Made by a program: the position numbers and the translations under genes
The notes under the pieces: generated by a model
Database searches by the model: none
Seen by the model: the letters and a program-made list of their open reading frames with translations, nothing else
Told to the model about the DNA's origin: nothing
Part shown: positions 29,930-41,623 of the stretch, in pieces
Layout of the letters: every line of letters starts with the position of its first letter
How positions within the stretch are numbered: the stretch's first letter is position 1
Assembly (NCBI GenBank): GCA_002261195.1
Contig: MVBO01000026.1
Span: 29,843-93,842 of the forward strand
Direction: 5' to 3'
From: Bifiguratus adelaidae
Lineage: Eukaryota; Mucoromycota; Endogonomycetes; Endogonales
DNA: 64,000 nt

Positions 29930-32309
29930 ATGGACATTGAGGGTGAGCTCAACAGTACTTATGTCAACAATGGCTATTGACGCGAAGGTTAGTGGCAAGT
30001 CAGGTCATTGACGCGATCGCGGCAAAAGATGCGGACAAAGCGATCGACATTTTGACCGCCAATCCTCAGCTCGACGTGAACACTCTTGTTCCGAGTAACA
30101 ACTTTGACGCCTCTTACACGTGGGTGCCTTTACACGCCGCGGCTTACTATGGGCAGCGAAAGGTGATCGACGTGCTGGTTACCCGTAACGCTGATATAGA
30201 AAAGCATGATACGTGGTATGGTGCGACAGCTATTGGCTGGGCTGCTTTTGCAGGTAGGTATACGCGTTTTTGGAACGTTTAAGCGGATCAGGGACTCAGA
30301 CTTACCTAGACGATGATAAAACCGCAAGACATCTACTCAAGTACAAAGCAAATCCTGTTGCCAAGAACATACACGGCCAAACACCAGTAGAACTAGTTGC
30401 AGACCGAAAAGACAAGAAGTGGAGAGGCATATTCACATATCGAAAGCATAAGCAACCAAAATATAGCGATTCTGAGTCAGACGCAGAGTCACAAACGTCC
30501 AATGCATCCCGTAGAAAATCCACTCCAAGCAACACCGCAGCCACCCACACACCAACCAAAACTCCGCAGCAAACTGCGCAGCAAACCGCGCTTCATGATC
30601 GCGCCATCCAAATTCATCGAAATATGGCTTTAGATCAACCGCAACCGACGGAACCGTACACTGGCTCGTATGATCAAGCAGAATTCATGAGGGAACTGTG
30701 GGCCATTGTTATCAATCACACTGACCCAAAGTAAGTGGCATCCGCATTGTGTTTGTATCTTTCTCACGCATTGGTCTCAGTGGCCGTGGATATTGTGAGA
30801 TATTCCAAGAGTTACCAAGCAGGGAGGAGCTTCCGGAATACTATGAAGTCATCCAAGAGCCGATATGTTTTGACATGATTGAGGTATGCATGACACATGA
30901 CGGGAAGGAAATGACGCGACTGACACGTTGGTATCGCGAACAGGAACGGATGAAAACCGGGGCTTATCCAAATCTTGCCCGATGGGAAAGAGATATGAAC
31001 AAACTTTTCGAGGATGCAATGTATTTCAATGAACTGGGATCGCGCATATTTAAAGATGGAAAATTGCTTCAGGTAATAACCAGCTATGTTGAGCTTAATC
31101 AGCCTGGTACTAACAGTATTCAATTTTCAGCGACTGTACCTGCGCCATTCGGCTCGGCTGCTAAACACAAAAGATATTGGCAATGTCGACACTTTTATGC
31201 TTGCTCCACTAAATCGACCTGTTTACGTTGATCCACCGCTGGATCATGAAGAACGCCTAGCAAGACGATCGCAAAAAGGCAACAGGCATGGATATGAGTT
31301 TGAAGAGGTGAAATGGATACCAAAGTCCACGCCTCGCAAGAAACCGCGTTCGGAGTCTTCGCAAGGGCGCAACAGAGAAGTCGACCGTTTACGTAGAGAA
31401 GAACGGGAACCGAATCGGCATCGTGAGAGGGAATTGCCGTCAGTTGTTCCTTCAGATCAAAATGGTCGACAGCAGCGGGTGCGGAAACCGCCAGATCGAC
31501 TTATTGTGGCACCTGTGCCTTCACGGCCTGCTGTATCGGCACCACAAACGAACCGTGAGACTCCACAGAAGACGCTGCCAGATCTTTCTTATCTTCCACC
31601 ACAACCGCAGATAGGACAGACACCATCCCAATCATTTCCCTTTATACCTACACCTACTTCCCAGCTCCCAATGGCTTCCCAGCTCGCCATGAAGCAGCAA
31701 CAAGGCTACCATATGCCTGGATTTGATATGCTCCCGCAGCATGCACAAGCCATCGCTAATGGCATATATGAGACTCAACCCGACAATAAGACAATAGCAA
31801 ATGGTGTTCCAAAAGCACCCGTGGCCATAGGTCCAAACGTACCCCGCATCATAGATTATGATATTCCCGACATACCGAAAGGTAAGTGTATGCAATTTGC
31901 CTTGGCTTCTTTGCTCAATCTTCTGGCAGCACCCGCGCTTTTGAAGTCAATACAAGTGGAGACAAACGAACGATCATTCGCCATGGCTTTCGACACGTTT
32001 ACCACTGCACACAGCATTACCATCGCCTCTTTTGCACAGACCATGACATTTATACCTATATTGGATCCGAAGCTTCTACAGAGCCAGGCTCAAGTAGCAT
32101 TGACGGTTGAGGTAAATCGACGACGTATACAATCTTCGGACATTATCACATTTCGGGATCAGCCTGCTTTCCGGCACGAAGTCTTTTACCTGACACCCAA
32201 GGTCGGCCTCAATGTCATTGATTGCTGTGTCAATGCGATGTTGAACGCAGATGGGAGCTCAGGAGTTCAATCTCAGCACTTCTACTTGTTCATTAGCCGT
32301 TTGTTCTAG
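29930..32309 (+). CDS. ankyrin-repeat and bromodomain protein
   Basis: Likely chromatin reader. A small first exon (MDIEG) splices to QVIDAIAAKDADKAIDIL; ankyrin repeats follow (VPLHAAAYYGQRKVIDVLVT, ATAIGWAAFAG, ARHLLKYKANPVAKNIHGQT). After a Ser/Thr/Gln-rich linker comes a bromodomain: LPEYYEVIQEPICFDMIE and FEDAMYFNELGSRIFKDG, with the conserved acetyl-lysine Asn in YFNELGS. A low-complexity Pro/Gln region leads to a folded C-terminal domain (AFDTFTTAHSITIASFAQ, LNVIDCCVNAML) reminiscent of the C-terminal part of fungal RSC/SWI-SNF bromodomain subunits; that link is tentative. About 680 residues, seven exons. The first-intron acceptor could be either of two nearby sites, both in frame. No close family name assigned. 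Confidence 0.85.
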
Positions 32310-32468
32310 TTGCCGTAGTTGTTGAATCATTCAGAATGTAATATACGTCGCTGCATGTTTTGTGTGAAAGTGTCTTTTTATTGGAGCATGTCACCGCATG
32401 CTGTACAAGAGGAGCGTGTCATGTCCAACGAATCGAACAACCAACCAACCATAAGTACGACAGACACT

Positions 32469-32767
32469 CTAAAGGTTGAGCTTGGTGCGGCGCCAGTGAC
32501 GACGCTTGGCGTTATAGCTGAAAATGGTTGTGTGAGTTTCATGCATTGCCACGACACAACGATACATACTTGATCTTGTTGTCCGTTCTCATCCGGATCC
32601 ATTGGGGAATGGGTCGGTTTTGACGTTGCTTCTTACCAAGGATACGCTTGATCTTGAAGGACTTGTTAGAAGGCTATAAGAAGACAAAAAGTCAGTTTCG
32701 GTAATCTCCATACTGTGTCATCCGCCTTGCCGCATGTCACATCTCGTAGTTTCTTCCTCGATACCAT
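32469..32767 (-). CDS. RPL39: 60S ribosomal protein eL39
   Basis: Tiny (51-residue) exit-tunnel ribosomal protein. The main exon (32673 downward) reads [20 protein letters not shown] then [14 protein letters not shown], and after an intron (about 32522-32571) [15 protein letters not shown] and stop, matching eL39 throughout. The ATG must come from an upstream exon that ends exactly after the ATG: two candidates are ATG|GTATCG with the ATG at 32767 and ATG|GTGCGC with the ATG at 32818. Both splice in frame to the acceptor at 32674-32675. The coordinate given uses the nearer one. Confidence 0.9.
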
Positions 32768-32818
32768 CGGGATTATCGTCGAGACAGACTTTGGATGCGT
32801 GGAGCGAATGCGCACCAT

Positions 32819-33130
32819 AAGGGAGCCACTAAAAATGTCCTTCTATAGGATGGCTTGATGTTTCTTGCATCCATTCGTCCATCCATCAGTGCAATATCCA
32901 TCCGACACTTATATCTCAAAGCGCGAAGGAGCATTATGCATCACTATTAACCGCATGCACATTGCATCCATGCGAGACAATCCCAAGCCTCAACCAGCCG
33001 TATACATACCATTATATTATTATGTCTTCAAGTGAGAGGAAGGTTCAACCTTGCGCACGTAGCAGACCTTAATCCGCCCGGAAAGTGTAGCGTCACGTGA
33101 TTCAAATTTTGCGGTTCAATTTTCTGTGGA
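32819..33130. other. intergenic, eL39 promoter and TBC gene 3' end
   Basis: AT-rich sequence with no convincing gene. It should hold the eL39 promoter and the polyadenylation region of the SH3-TBC gene. Confidence 0.45.
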
Positions 33131-35529
33131 TTAGATGGCCTCGATAGACCGAGTAATATGTACAAGTTCGCGTTCAATGGGTAGCTCGCCAACATTGGCT
33201 AATTCCAAGTAAGCTTTGTCCACGTTACGCTTCATGGAAAATTTCGAGATCTTGAATCTGAAAGCATTGCTGAGAAGGATGTCGGGAGAAAAAGCTTCTG
33301 CTGGGAGATCAAGAAGGTAATTGAGGATTGAGGTGGTGTCATGACGTTGAGTGGTGAAGCGATCTATCAGACACATCAGTCAGATGCAAGCACTTTCGAG
33401 CCCAAACACTACCTTGACTGAGCTCGAAAATGGCTAAACTGATCTTGATGAATATCTCGGCTCCTTCCATAAAGAAAACATCCCAAATACGGAGCACGTG
33501 TGGCCATGGAAGCGATAATGTGAACATTGCAAGAAACCATTCCGTTGTATACATGCAAGCTGTGATATTGCTTCGTAACTGCGCAAGCCATTAGCGTCCG
33601 TGCCAATGTCATAGGAAGCCACCTACCAATACTTCGGACACCCGCGGAAGATGTTCTTCGAGTAATCCGTCCAGTGTGAGCGAGTCAATCTTCATCTGAC
33701 GAAGTGACCTTGAATAATATCCGGGAATGTATCTCTCTATGATAGCGACGAGTAACCAGAACGAGTCCTGATAGTAGGAGAGGTAGCGCATTAAATAAGA
33801 ATTAATCGATAGACGGTGAATGCACTGTACCTCTGCTGGCATATGCATTAGCATGCACCCGACAAGTTGGCCCATGCCTGGACAATAGCCTATGCTTGGA
33901 TTGTAATGAGCATATGCCTTCAGAACGTTGGCCAACTCTGTACGTCCATGTCCGCTTTCAGAACGAAACATGTTGTGGTCCTTGTAGCACCTATCCCAGA
34001 ATATAAAGATCAAAATTTTCAAGTCAAGCTGTGCTACTTACGTTTGCACTTCATGATCTATTAAAGCAAAGACTGGAAGGCTTTCCCTTGCCAGTAGATC
34101 AGCGTAAAGGCCTTTCCGTTTGTAGTCACTGCTTCCAGCCAAAAATTGCCAAACTTGGGCTCGAAGGGATTGTGGGACACCCAGGCGCGCTAATTTTTTC
34201 ATCTTAGAGTCCTTTTTCAAGGCATTAACGTTCATTTTCTTCATTGCCGAGAGCCATTTCCTTTCTCGTTCTCTGTACACAGACATGGCCGACATCGCTT
34301 CTTTGGGATGTTTCGGTCTGCACGGATAATGTCGGTATCAATAACTCATCACAACCCTCCGCGTTTGCCCACCTTTCGCGATCATAGGTATCTTTTTTGT
34401 GTATGAAGCCCCAAGAATCCATTATTTCGGCATCCTGAAGATTAACAGTCTGCTGACTCGTACGTCTGTCGGCTTCGAGACTGCTCATTCGCGCGGGTCG
34501 CCTATCTTGCACTGCGCTTAGGGAGTATCTCGCAGGTTTATTGCGTTTTGTCATCGGATCGTCATCGTATGGAGGATAATCTTCCGGTGTGTGTTCAAAA
34601 ATGGAAGAGTTGCCCACCGTACCAGGTAAGGAATTTCGCAAAGACAATGAGCGAGCTGTTGGTGGTTGTGTGTTGTACCTTTTATGGCCTGTTGCGTATA
34701 CAGCCGACCGCATGGACTCCTGTGACCGGCGGTTGGGTGAATTTGGCATGTAAGACCCAAACTTTGAGCTCTCGTTGAGCGATCCTGCGTAAAAGGACAG
34801 AGATGACGTTGAGCCGTTGGTATCTGCATTGTAATAATCTGTCGAAAAATTCGATGAAAACGACGCCTTCGAGCTGCTATCCGAGAAATCGGAGGTGCTG
34901 TCGATGGACTTCATGCTCTCGTATGGTTGAACGTCGTCTGGGATATCATCCTGTAATGAAGACTGCACCATATCAGTACCTTCAATCTCCGAATGGAAAG
35001 CATCCAACACGCGAGGATCGAGTTCGACAAAGTGAACATGTCTGGCCGCGAACTTTCCAAGTATGCCTTCGCAGTAGCCCTGAAATGGTGTCAGTATGCG
35101 TCCCTGCAAGCAAGAGCTAACCCGTTAACCCACTAGATAGGTGTCATCGCCCAGGTATTGGAGAACAATTATTTTCTCCCCTTGATTTACGCGTTAGATT
35201 CCATCGACTAGATGTCCCTTCTGCGCTTATGCCTTACCCGACAGGAACATCAAATCATCCTCACTATCTGCAATCCAGTCCACCTTTGCTACGCAGGCCC
35301 CAAGACCACCTAAACGCGACCGACCATATGTCAGTTAGTGATATAAAGACGGAGAAAGTTCGTTTCGAAATAACTGACCTTGCAACGCGAACTCCTTCAG
35401 CTGGCGAGTAGTTAGACTACCAAGGGTGGCTACAGCGAACATTCTAGAGGAAGACTCTTCCTCATTACTCGGAAGAACCTCATCACAAGGTGCAAGGAGG
35501 CTATCCAACGACAGCCGTCTGGCCATCAT
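33131..35529 (-). CDS. SH3 and TBC (Rab-GAP-like) domain protein
   Basis: The start at 35529 (MMARRLSLDSLLAP) leads over two introns into an N-terminal SH3 domain: CVAKVDWIADSEDDLMF, GEKIIVLQYLGDDTYL, GYCEGILGKFAARHVHFV. A Ser-rich linker of about 230 residues follows, then a TBC domain: DSWGFIHKKDTYDRER, VPQSLRAQVWQFLAGSS, HGRTELANVLKAYAHYNP, GYCPGMGQLVG, YYQDSFWLLVAIIERY, WPHVLRIWDVFFMEGAEIF. In active TBC GAPs an Arg finger (IxxDxxR) and a Gln finger (YxQ) are catalytic. Here the first reads I-D-H-E-V-Q-T (across a splice junction) and the second Y-C-P, so both appear lost. About 630 residues. Probably a Rab-binding scaffold rather than a GAP, which is inference. Divergent from BRE1 by 200 bases. 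Confidence 0.85.
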
Positions 35530-35729
35530 CCTAGGAACACAAGAAGCAAGACATGCCATTTAAGGAAGGAGGTCAAATTTGAAGGTGCTTGCGTCATCAA
35601 TTTCATGAGCTCTCCCAAAAAGTGCTTTCAGTCTTGAGGCGACGCATTCGACACGAAGAGCAGGCTCGTTTGCCCAACAAGTCGTCAATAAGCTAGTTGC
35701 GCCGCGATCTGAAAAGCTCGTAGGCGGAT

Positions 35730-38700
35730 ATGGACGACCGTCGTCGAAAGCATGACGAAATCTCGCCACAAAGCCATCCTGGTGGTGGCATGCGCGCTCC
35801 GTTGAAGAAACGCTTGGCCATGAGCTCCAGTGTACCGAACACGATTCCCTCAACTCCAGCGATCTTACCTATAGAGAAGACCAATGGTCAATTGAGCCCT
35901 TCGCAGACGTTTTCACAAGGAGAAGCTCTGGAAGATGTGCAAACCTCTTACAAGGTTAGTCAGGAAATAATCGCTTTCGCCGAATAGACCAGCGCGTCTA
36001 ATACGACTCGTGGCATAGGAATATCTCAAAGGGCTATCAAAGCAGTCGCTGCTCTCGGAAATGCGTTCATTCAAGGAAGAGTCTCAGCGATTGGAATCGC
36101 TTTCGTTTAATTTACGGGAGAAGGCGTATCGATGCGAAGCGCAACTGGGAGCCATAAATGTGTTATGGCAACAGGTAAATACGAGACATATAGCCTGACC
36201 CGTCAACGGTAGCTAATAAATTGGCATGTCAGCTTGAAGACGACACTCCTGCCCTACGTTCGAGGACAAATTCCGACTCAGATTGGCCGGAGCAATCAGT
36301 AATGGATCTCGGTCATGACGCAAGCGATATTCTGCATCGTCTTAGCCGCCTGCCTTTACATAAAAGTCTCACTGCATTAGACTATGCCGAAACGCAAAAG
36401 GCGCTGAAGAAGCGTGCTTACGATGTGATCGAGGTGTCACAACAGACTTTCCTTCCTATTGAGGACTGGAACAAACGTCTGAAAAGTTCTTACGGTAAGT
36501 AAACCCCTGAGCGCGCGAACATTTGGCTGATCCTTATCCTCTCCATAGCAGACGACAGCAGTCAAAGCAACATATTCCAGTCTGAGGCTTCTGATATAGA
36601 TAAGTGGACGCAAAACCACAGCCGCGTCATTCCGAAAATTAGATTAAAAGAGAAGGAAATCTCAGCCAAGGTAATGTTCGCAACTCGACATGCCAATTGC
36701 GGCACTAAAGCAGATATCGATGTAGCTGGCCAGTGTACGCAAGGAGCTATTGACCGTGCAAAAGAAATATCGGTCTGCACTTGAAGATATGGAGGAGGTG
36801 AAGCAGCGATTGCTTGCCAAGGAAAAGAAGCTCGATCGTTTGAAAATTGCAGCCCGGAGCTCAATGACTGGTGAGGGAGACACGAGGACGATCGAGCAAA
36901 CACCAGTGGAGGAAGAGGTGGCCACGCCCACCAAACCGGTAAGTCTTGCTGCTACCGTAAATGGCAGCAAAACGGATAGCTGACTTTCGAAGGCGAATAT
37001 TGCGCAAGAGCAGGCGGCTGTTGAAGAGCAACAGTCCTTGGAAGCCCAAGAACTGGAGTACCGCAAAAACGAACTCGCATCTATGCAAGCGGATCAGCAA
37101 CGATTAGCCGCCGAAGTTGCCTACTATAAATCTCAGTTGGCAAACATACCAGACGAACGTATTGCTGATTCAATCGCCTACAGACACGGCCAACAAGCTT
37201 GCATCTTTTATAAAACAAGGGTCGATGAGTGTCATGAGAGAACCCTCGCCTTGGAGAGCGAGATTGCTGAGATCCGGAAAAGTTTCACGGAGTTTTCAGA
37301 CCAGCTACAAGTAAGTCATTGCTGGTTGTCTGCATACGAGTTACTAACAAGCTATTACCAGGTTGAAAAGAAGAGTCAACTTGCCACGTTCGAAAGTGAG
37401 ATTAAAAAGTTACAGACGGACTTGAATCGAATCCGAGGACAGAGAGATTACTTCACTCAGCTACTGCAGCAGGCTACCTCAAAATATGAGAAAGAGAACA
37501 CTGAGCGCACCGTTCTGGCAAAGAATATGTATGAACAAAAGGTAGCATTATCTTTTCGTCGTTTCGTATTGCCAAAACATTACTGGTGCTCACGAGTTAT
37601 TCAAATATAGGACCGAATGGCAAAACTGGTTTCAGAATTAACACGTCTGCAATCACTGGAGCCGAATGCTACTACTGATGATGTGTTTGGATCTGAGTTC
37701 GTTCGACTAGATGAAAAAATACAAGCACTAAAGTATGATCTATCAAAAGGGGACACTGAATATTGCATGCGTCTAATCCATCCTGACAGGCAAATGCAAG
37801 ACGAATGCGACAAATGTCAAGCGGAATTAGAACTCCTCTCCAGTTCAAATTTAAGCGTCGAAAACCTCAAGAAGCGAGAAGATCTCATAAAATCAATAGA
37901 AAAAAACATCGAAAAAAATAAGCAGCAAGAAATGGCTGAGCTGATCGCAGATCTGAAGTGTTTTAAATTAAGGCTACGACTGGAGAGCGAGGTAATGCCG
38001 ACTTTACGGATGACAAATTAACATTTTGCTAATGGTTGACAGTCTCTGAATGGAATCCTGAAGGAAATAGAGGACTGCGGGAAAGCCTACTCTCGACTTC
38101 AAGACCAAGTTACAAGGAAAGCTTTTAGCATCTCTTCCAAGGACGATCACATCTCGAAACTGCGCCTGGAGGTACGTTAGCAGAACATGCACTGCAATGG
38201 TTGCGGAATTAACAGTTCACCACAGAAAGCCAAATACGCGCAAACATTCAGTGGCCTTCACAAGGCCGAGCAGCAGCAAGCAAGCCTTGCAAAGACACTG
38301 AAAGCACGAGGAGAGACGCAGGCAGAACACATCAAACAGTTATTGTCCAAACGGTCAGCTTTAGAAGGTCAAATCGTAAGTTGGCGACGCTTTGGTTTCC
38401 GAGTCTAACTAGTTCTTCCAAGAACGCTGCCGAGCAGAATTGCCTAAAACAAAATCAACAGATTGAGGAAAAGCGATCTGCGCTGCGGGAGTTAAGTCAC
38501 ACCAACATGCTCTTGCATCAGCGCGTCAGCAGCAACGACCATCGTACAGAAGAGGTAAGACGTCTCAACCGATTTTTTTCGTATTAATGTTGGCCTTTCC
38601 AGCTCCAGCGCTTGGTCACTCAGCAAATGAGAGCATTCGAAGAAGTGTCACAGGCTTTGCAGAAATCCAAGGAGGCACTGGAAGCATTGCAGAAGCGTTA

Positions 38701-38995
38701 TGATCACTTGAGCCAAATGGACAACCCATCAGACAGTGAGCTAGCTCAAGAGGCCAAAGAACTTAAGGTTTGTTTCATCATCTATATACAATGTGCCGAT
38801 CCATTAAACCCATAATTGCAGACGCTGCTCAAGTGCAACTCTTGCAACCTAAGATTGAAGTCACATTTGCTCCTACGTTGTATGCACACGTTTTGCAAGA
38901 CATGCATTGATCTTCGCATTGAAACACGCCAAAGGAAATGTCCGACTTGTGGTGATCCCTTTGGTGCAAACGATGTGAAGCAATTTTACTTTTAG
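35730..38995 (+). CDS. BRE1: BRE1 E3 ubiquitin ligase for histone H2B
   Basis: E3 that with Rad6 monoubiquitinates H2B, upstream of H3K4 methylation. Start MDDRRRKHDEISPQSH is followed by a conserved N-terminal region (SFNLREKAYRCEAQLGAINV, VLWQQLEDD), long coiled coils over more than ten exons (QEYRKNELASMQADQQRLA, SEIKKLQTDLNRIRGQRDY, LQRLVTQQMRAFEEVSQALQ), and the C-terminal RING finger: LLKCNSCNLRLKSHLLLRCM, HTFCKTCIDLRIETRQRKC, PTCGDPFGANDVKQFYF and stop. RING cysteines and His are complete. About 870 residues. Its end lies 7 bases from the end of the convergent gene at 39003. RAD18, the other Rad6-dependent E3 recognised here, is also in this window, about 20 kb away. Confidence 0.93.
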
Positions 38996-39002
38996 GTCCT
39001 TG

Positions 39003-40407
39003 TCACCAAATAATGCCGTGTAAATACTTTCTCCACATATGATCCATCTGGGGTCGCATTTCACACCCTTTTGGCTTGTCTCGCTTTCCGCCCTTACTCA
39101 ACACAAACTGCCCTCTGCGAAGCTCCTGGACCCCACATAACCTAAAGTGGATGACAAGTGTTACAAGGCAGGTGCAAGGTTCTTTACGCTTACCCTTGAA
39201 TCCCACATATCGCAAATCTATGTTTTCCCTATCATTCTCGGATCGAAGCAATTTGACCAAAACATATTGACCAGCCCTATCAAGGCGGTTAGAGCAAACA
39301 TGATTGGTACATCTGGCAACTTACCGATGATTGATGTCCAGACTGGCGCGATATCCACCTTCTTTTGCGAGCGTGAAATAGGCTTCTGGTTTCAACAACG
39401 GCATGTTGTCCGAGGCAGCTAATGAGGTCGAAGGGCTCGGAAATGATGCACGATCTTGCCAAGTTGCTGCTGTACACCCATCAAATCGAGAAGTGTCTAC
39501 AGCATGTCAGCGACAAGTGCCCAGCATGAGGAAACATTTTACTTACCGCGAAAGTTTTCGATGTTGTGAGATATGAATACAAGTCCTTCTCTACCTGTGT
39601 GAAATGACGTCAGGATGTTCTCATAGCTCTGTGCCTTATGATTACTTACAAGGAGCGGTGAATCTGTGAGGTAATAGAAATTGATTAGTTTGAACTAATT
39701 GCAACCATAATTACATGCGAATCTTACCCGGAAGGAGGAGCGGCTATGATGATTTGCGTTATCGTAAACGAATTGATGGAGTGATCGGGTTGTGAGGTAG
39801 AAGAGTTGCTGTATGGAAATACGATTGGTTTGGTGTCCACCAACCGAAAGGTGATGTTGACATTCTTCTTCCGAGCAGAGCTGTGAGATGGCATATTAGT
39901 CGCTTCGATTAGCATGTACCAGTTGATATTACCAGTATACTGTCGAATCATCGACTAGCAGATTATGAACTCCATAGCTCGGGCTACTAATGTTAATATC
40001 GGTGCAGAAAAAGCAAGTACACTTAAGTACCTGTAGTGGCCTCCGTCCTCGCAGACAACTTCCGCCCGGATCAAAGTCTGTCCGTCATCGTCCAGCCGCG
40101 GCCCACTCATGGAAGTCACTTTGGCCGCCGAGCTATTCTCCTCTTCTCGGGCAAACATTCGCTGTGTGAACATGCCCGATGCGTATGAACTACGAGCTGA
40201 GGTAGGGGCTCCCACAAACTCATTCGAAGTACTGCTGTTATACGTCCAATCCGGCATTTGCACTCTAGACAAGTGGAAGGTATGCGTAGTTGTCCCGCTA
40301 GACGCCAAGGGTATGGTTGGAAGCAAGGAGGAGCGATAGAAGACCGCCGAATGTGGAGAAGATTCATCCCGCTGGTCTGACTCCTGCTGCGCATTTGGAT
40401 CCCTCAT
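39003..40407 (-). CDS. unknown protein, possible galactose-binding-like (F5/8 type C or DOC) fold
   Basis: I do not recognise the family. Joined by frame and splice signals from the ATG at 40407 (MRDPNAQQESDQRD), it has a Ser/Thr-rich N-terminal part, then RAEVVCEDGGHYRYL, IDDSTVYC, VNITFRLVDTKPIVFPYSN, SFTITQIIIAAPPSG, REGLVFISHNIENFRD, LKPEAYFTLAKEGGYR, and QYVLVKLLRSENDRENIDL with RYVGFKG, ending in a basic tail to IIW and stop. The pattern of strands ending in KLLRxxNxxxNIDLRYVGFKG resembles jelly-roll galactose-binding domains that decorate ubiquitin ligases and signalling proteins, but this is a weak resemblance. About 360 residues, seven exons. No signal peptide or membrane segment. 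Convergent with BRE1. Confidence 0.6.
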
Positions 40408-41623
40408 TTATGTCCTCCCGTATAGGGCTGCAAGCAGTCGTCGTTGCCTAAAAGCCAAAGGAAAATGTCCAAATCATGCATTCATCATAAACACGTGTCT
40501 TGCCCGAAAACGGCAAATTGGGACCGCTCAAGCAGCTAAGTGTTTCTGCAAGATGTTCGTTGCACACGAGTTTGCCTAACACGAAGGTTATCGCAAGCAG
40601 GAACAAGGCTTGCTGGCAGCATCATATGCACGACGTTGATGTGAAAGGCAAGGCCCAGAAGCGTCTGTTAAAAAGAGACGATCAGATCACCCCAGCGATT
40701 GCCAATGTCTTTCTCACGGGTTATCACTCAACATTTGGACCGATCACTCATCGTTTTCCGATTCACATCTCGTGAAGCTTCGGTTCGACCATGTTGATCC
40801 TCCAGATCTGTGGAACTCCCCGGCGGAGTTCCGCAACAGCCAATCTGCAACGGGTGCAGCCTATATTATACGCCATTATATGGCAGACTCCGACGAGATG
40901 ATACCATCTCTTCATCCATGAAAGCCACACAACCTAATCAAGATTCCTTCTAGAGCTTCACACGTTCAGGTACTGGCGTCACCGGGCGCAATGATGGGAC
41001 GGTCGTTGACGGCATTTGATTGGTGCTTAGGCCGGGGTGCACCGTCTGCAATTTCCTTTTTTGCAAAGTTTACTCATTAGCTTATCGCGGTGGATCTACA
41101 ACCTCTCATATTGAAGCTTTGTTGGAAATTATGTTACGCGCGCCGATGTATGCGGGATTGTTTATTTCCAGCAAGCATCATCATTTCTGGTTTAGCTGCG
41201 GCGATCTGGCCCCAACAATCGCATCCCAGCTGGTACTTAGTTTCCATTTCCAGAATTGGCACTGTTTACGGACTGTGCGGTGCCTTAGTTCAGGGAAAAA
41301 ACGTTCGGATGGTATCAAGCGATACTTCTTTCCTAACTTTTTGTTCCTCGCACGTCTGATCTTGTGTGTATCTTGTGCGAGCCTTTAGTGACCTCCAAGT
41401 TCCCTCGTCTCTCGCGTCGAGCATTATTGTGCGCCAGAAGGCTGAACGACCTCTCCACGCCGCTTCATCCTAGCTATCTCGACTCTCTCCAGTGGACGCA
41501 CACAAAATCCTTTTTAAACGGTGTTGAGCCGTCAAGCTTGGTGGGTTAGTGTACATCTCGTCCCACCAGCCAACCTCGCCGTCCCCGCATATTGATAGCC
41601 GTGATTTCTCGGGAGCTTTCCTT
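40408..41623. other. 1.2 kb intergenic region, divergent promoters, contains a perfect inverted repeat
   Basis: Lies between the starts of two divergent genes. Frames of 90-122 codons on the plus strand (40500-40775, 41020-41388) have no protein-like features. It contains an 8-base-arm inverted repeat at 40812-40832. The length is unusual for this compact window, suggesting long regulatory sequence or a missed fast-evolving gene or non-coding RNA. Confidence 0.4.
40812..40832. promoter_or_regulatory. perfect inverted repeat, possible operator or hairpin
   Basis: GGAACTCC, five-base spacer CCGGC, GGAGTTCC. The flanking bases extend pairing by a T:G and a G:C. It sits in a divergent intergenic region about 400 bases from the start of the gene at 40407 and about 800 bases from that at 41624. 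It could bind a dimeric regulator or form a hairpin in a transcript. Function unknown. Confidence 0.4.

Noticed and set aside
41020-41388. 122-codon plus-strand frame before the Myb-like gene
   Set aside because: Composition rich in Cys, Ser and Phe without a pattern; no start context or neighbouring exon found.
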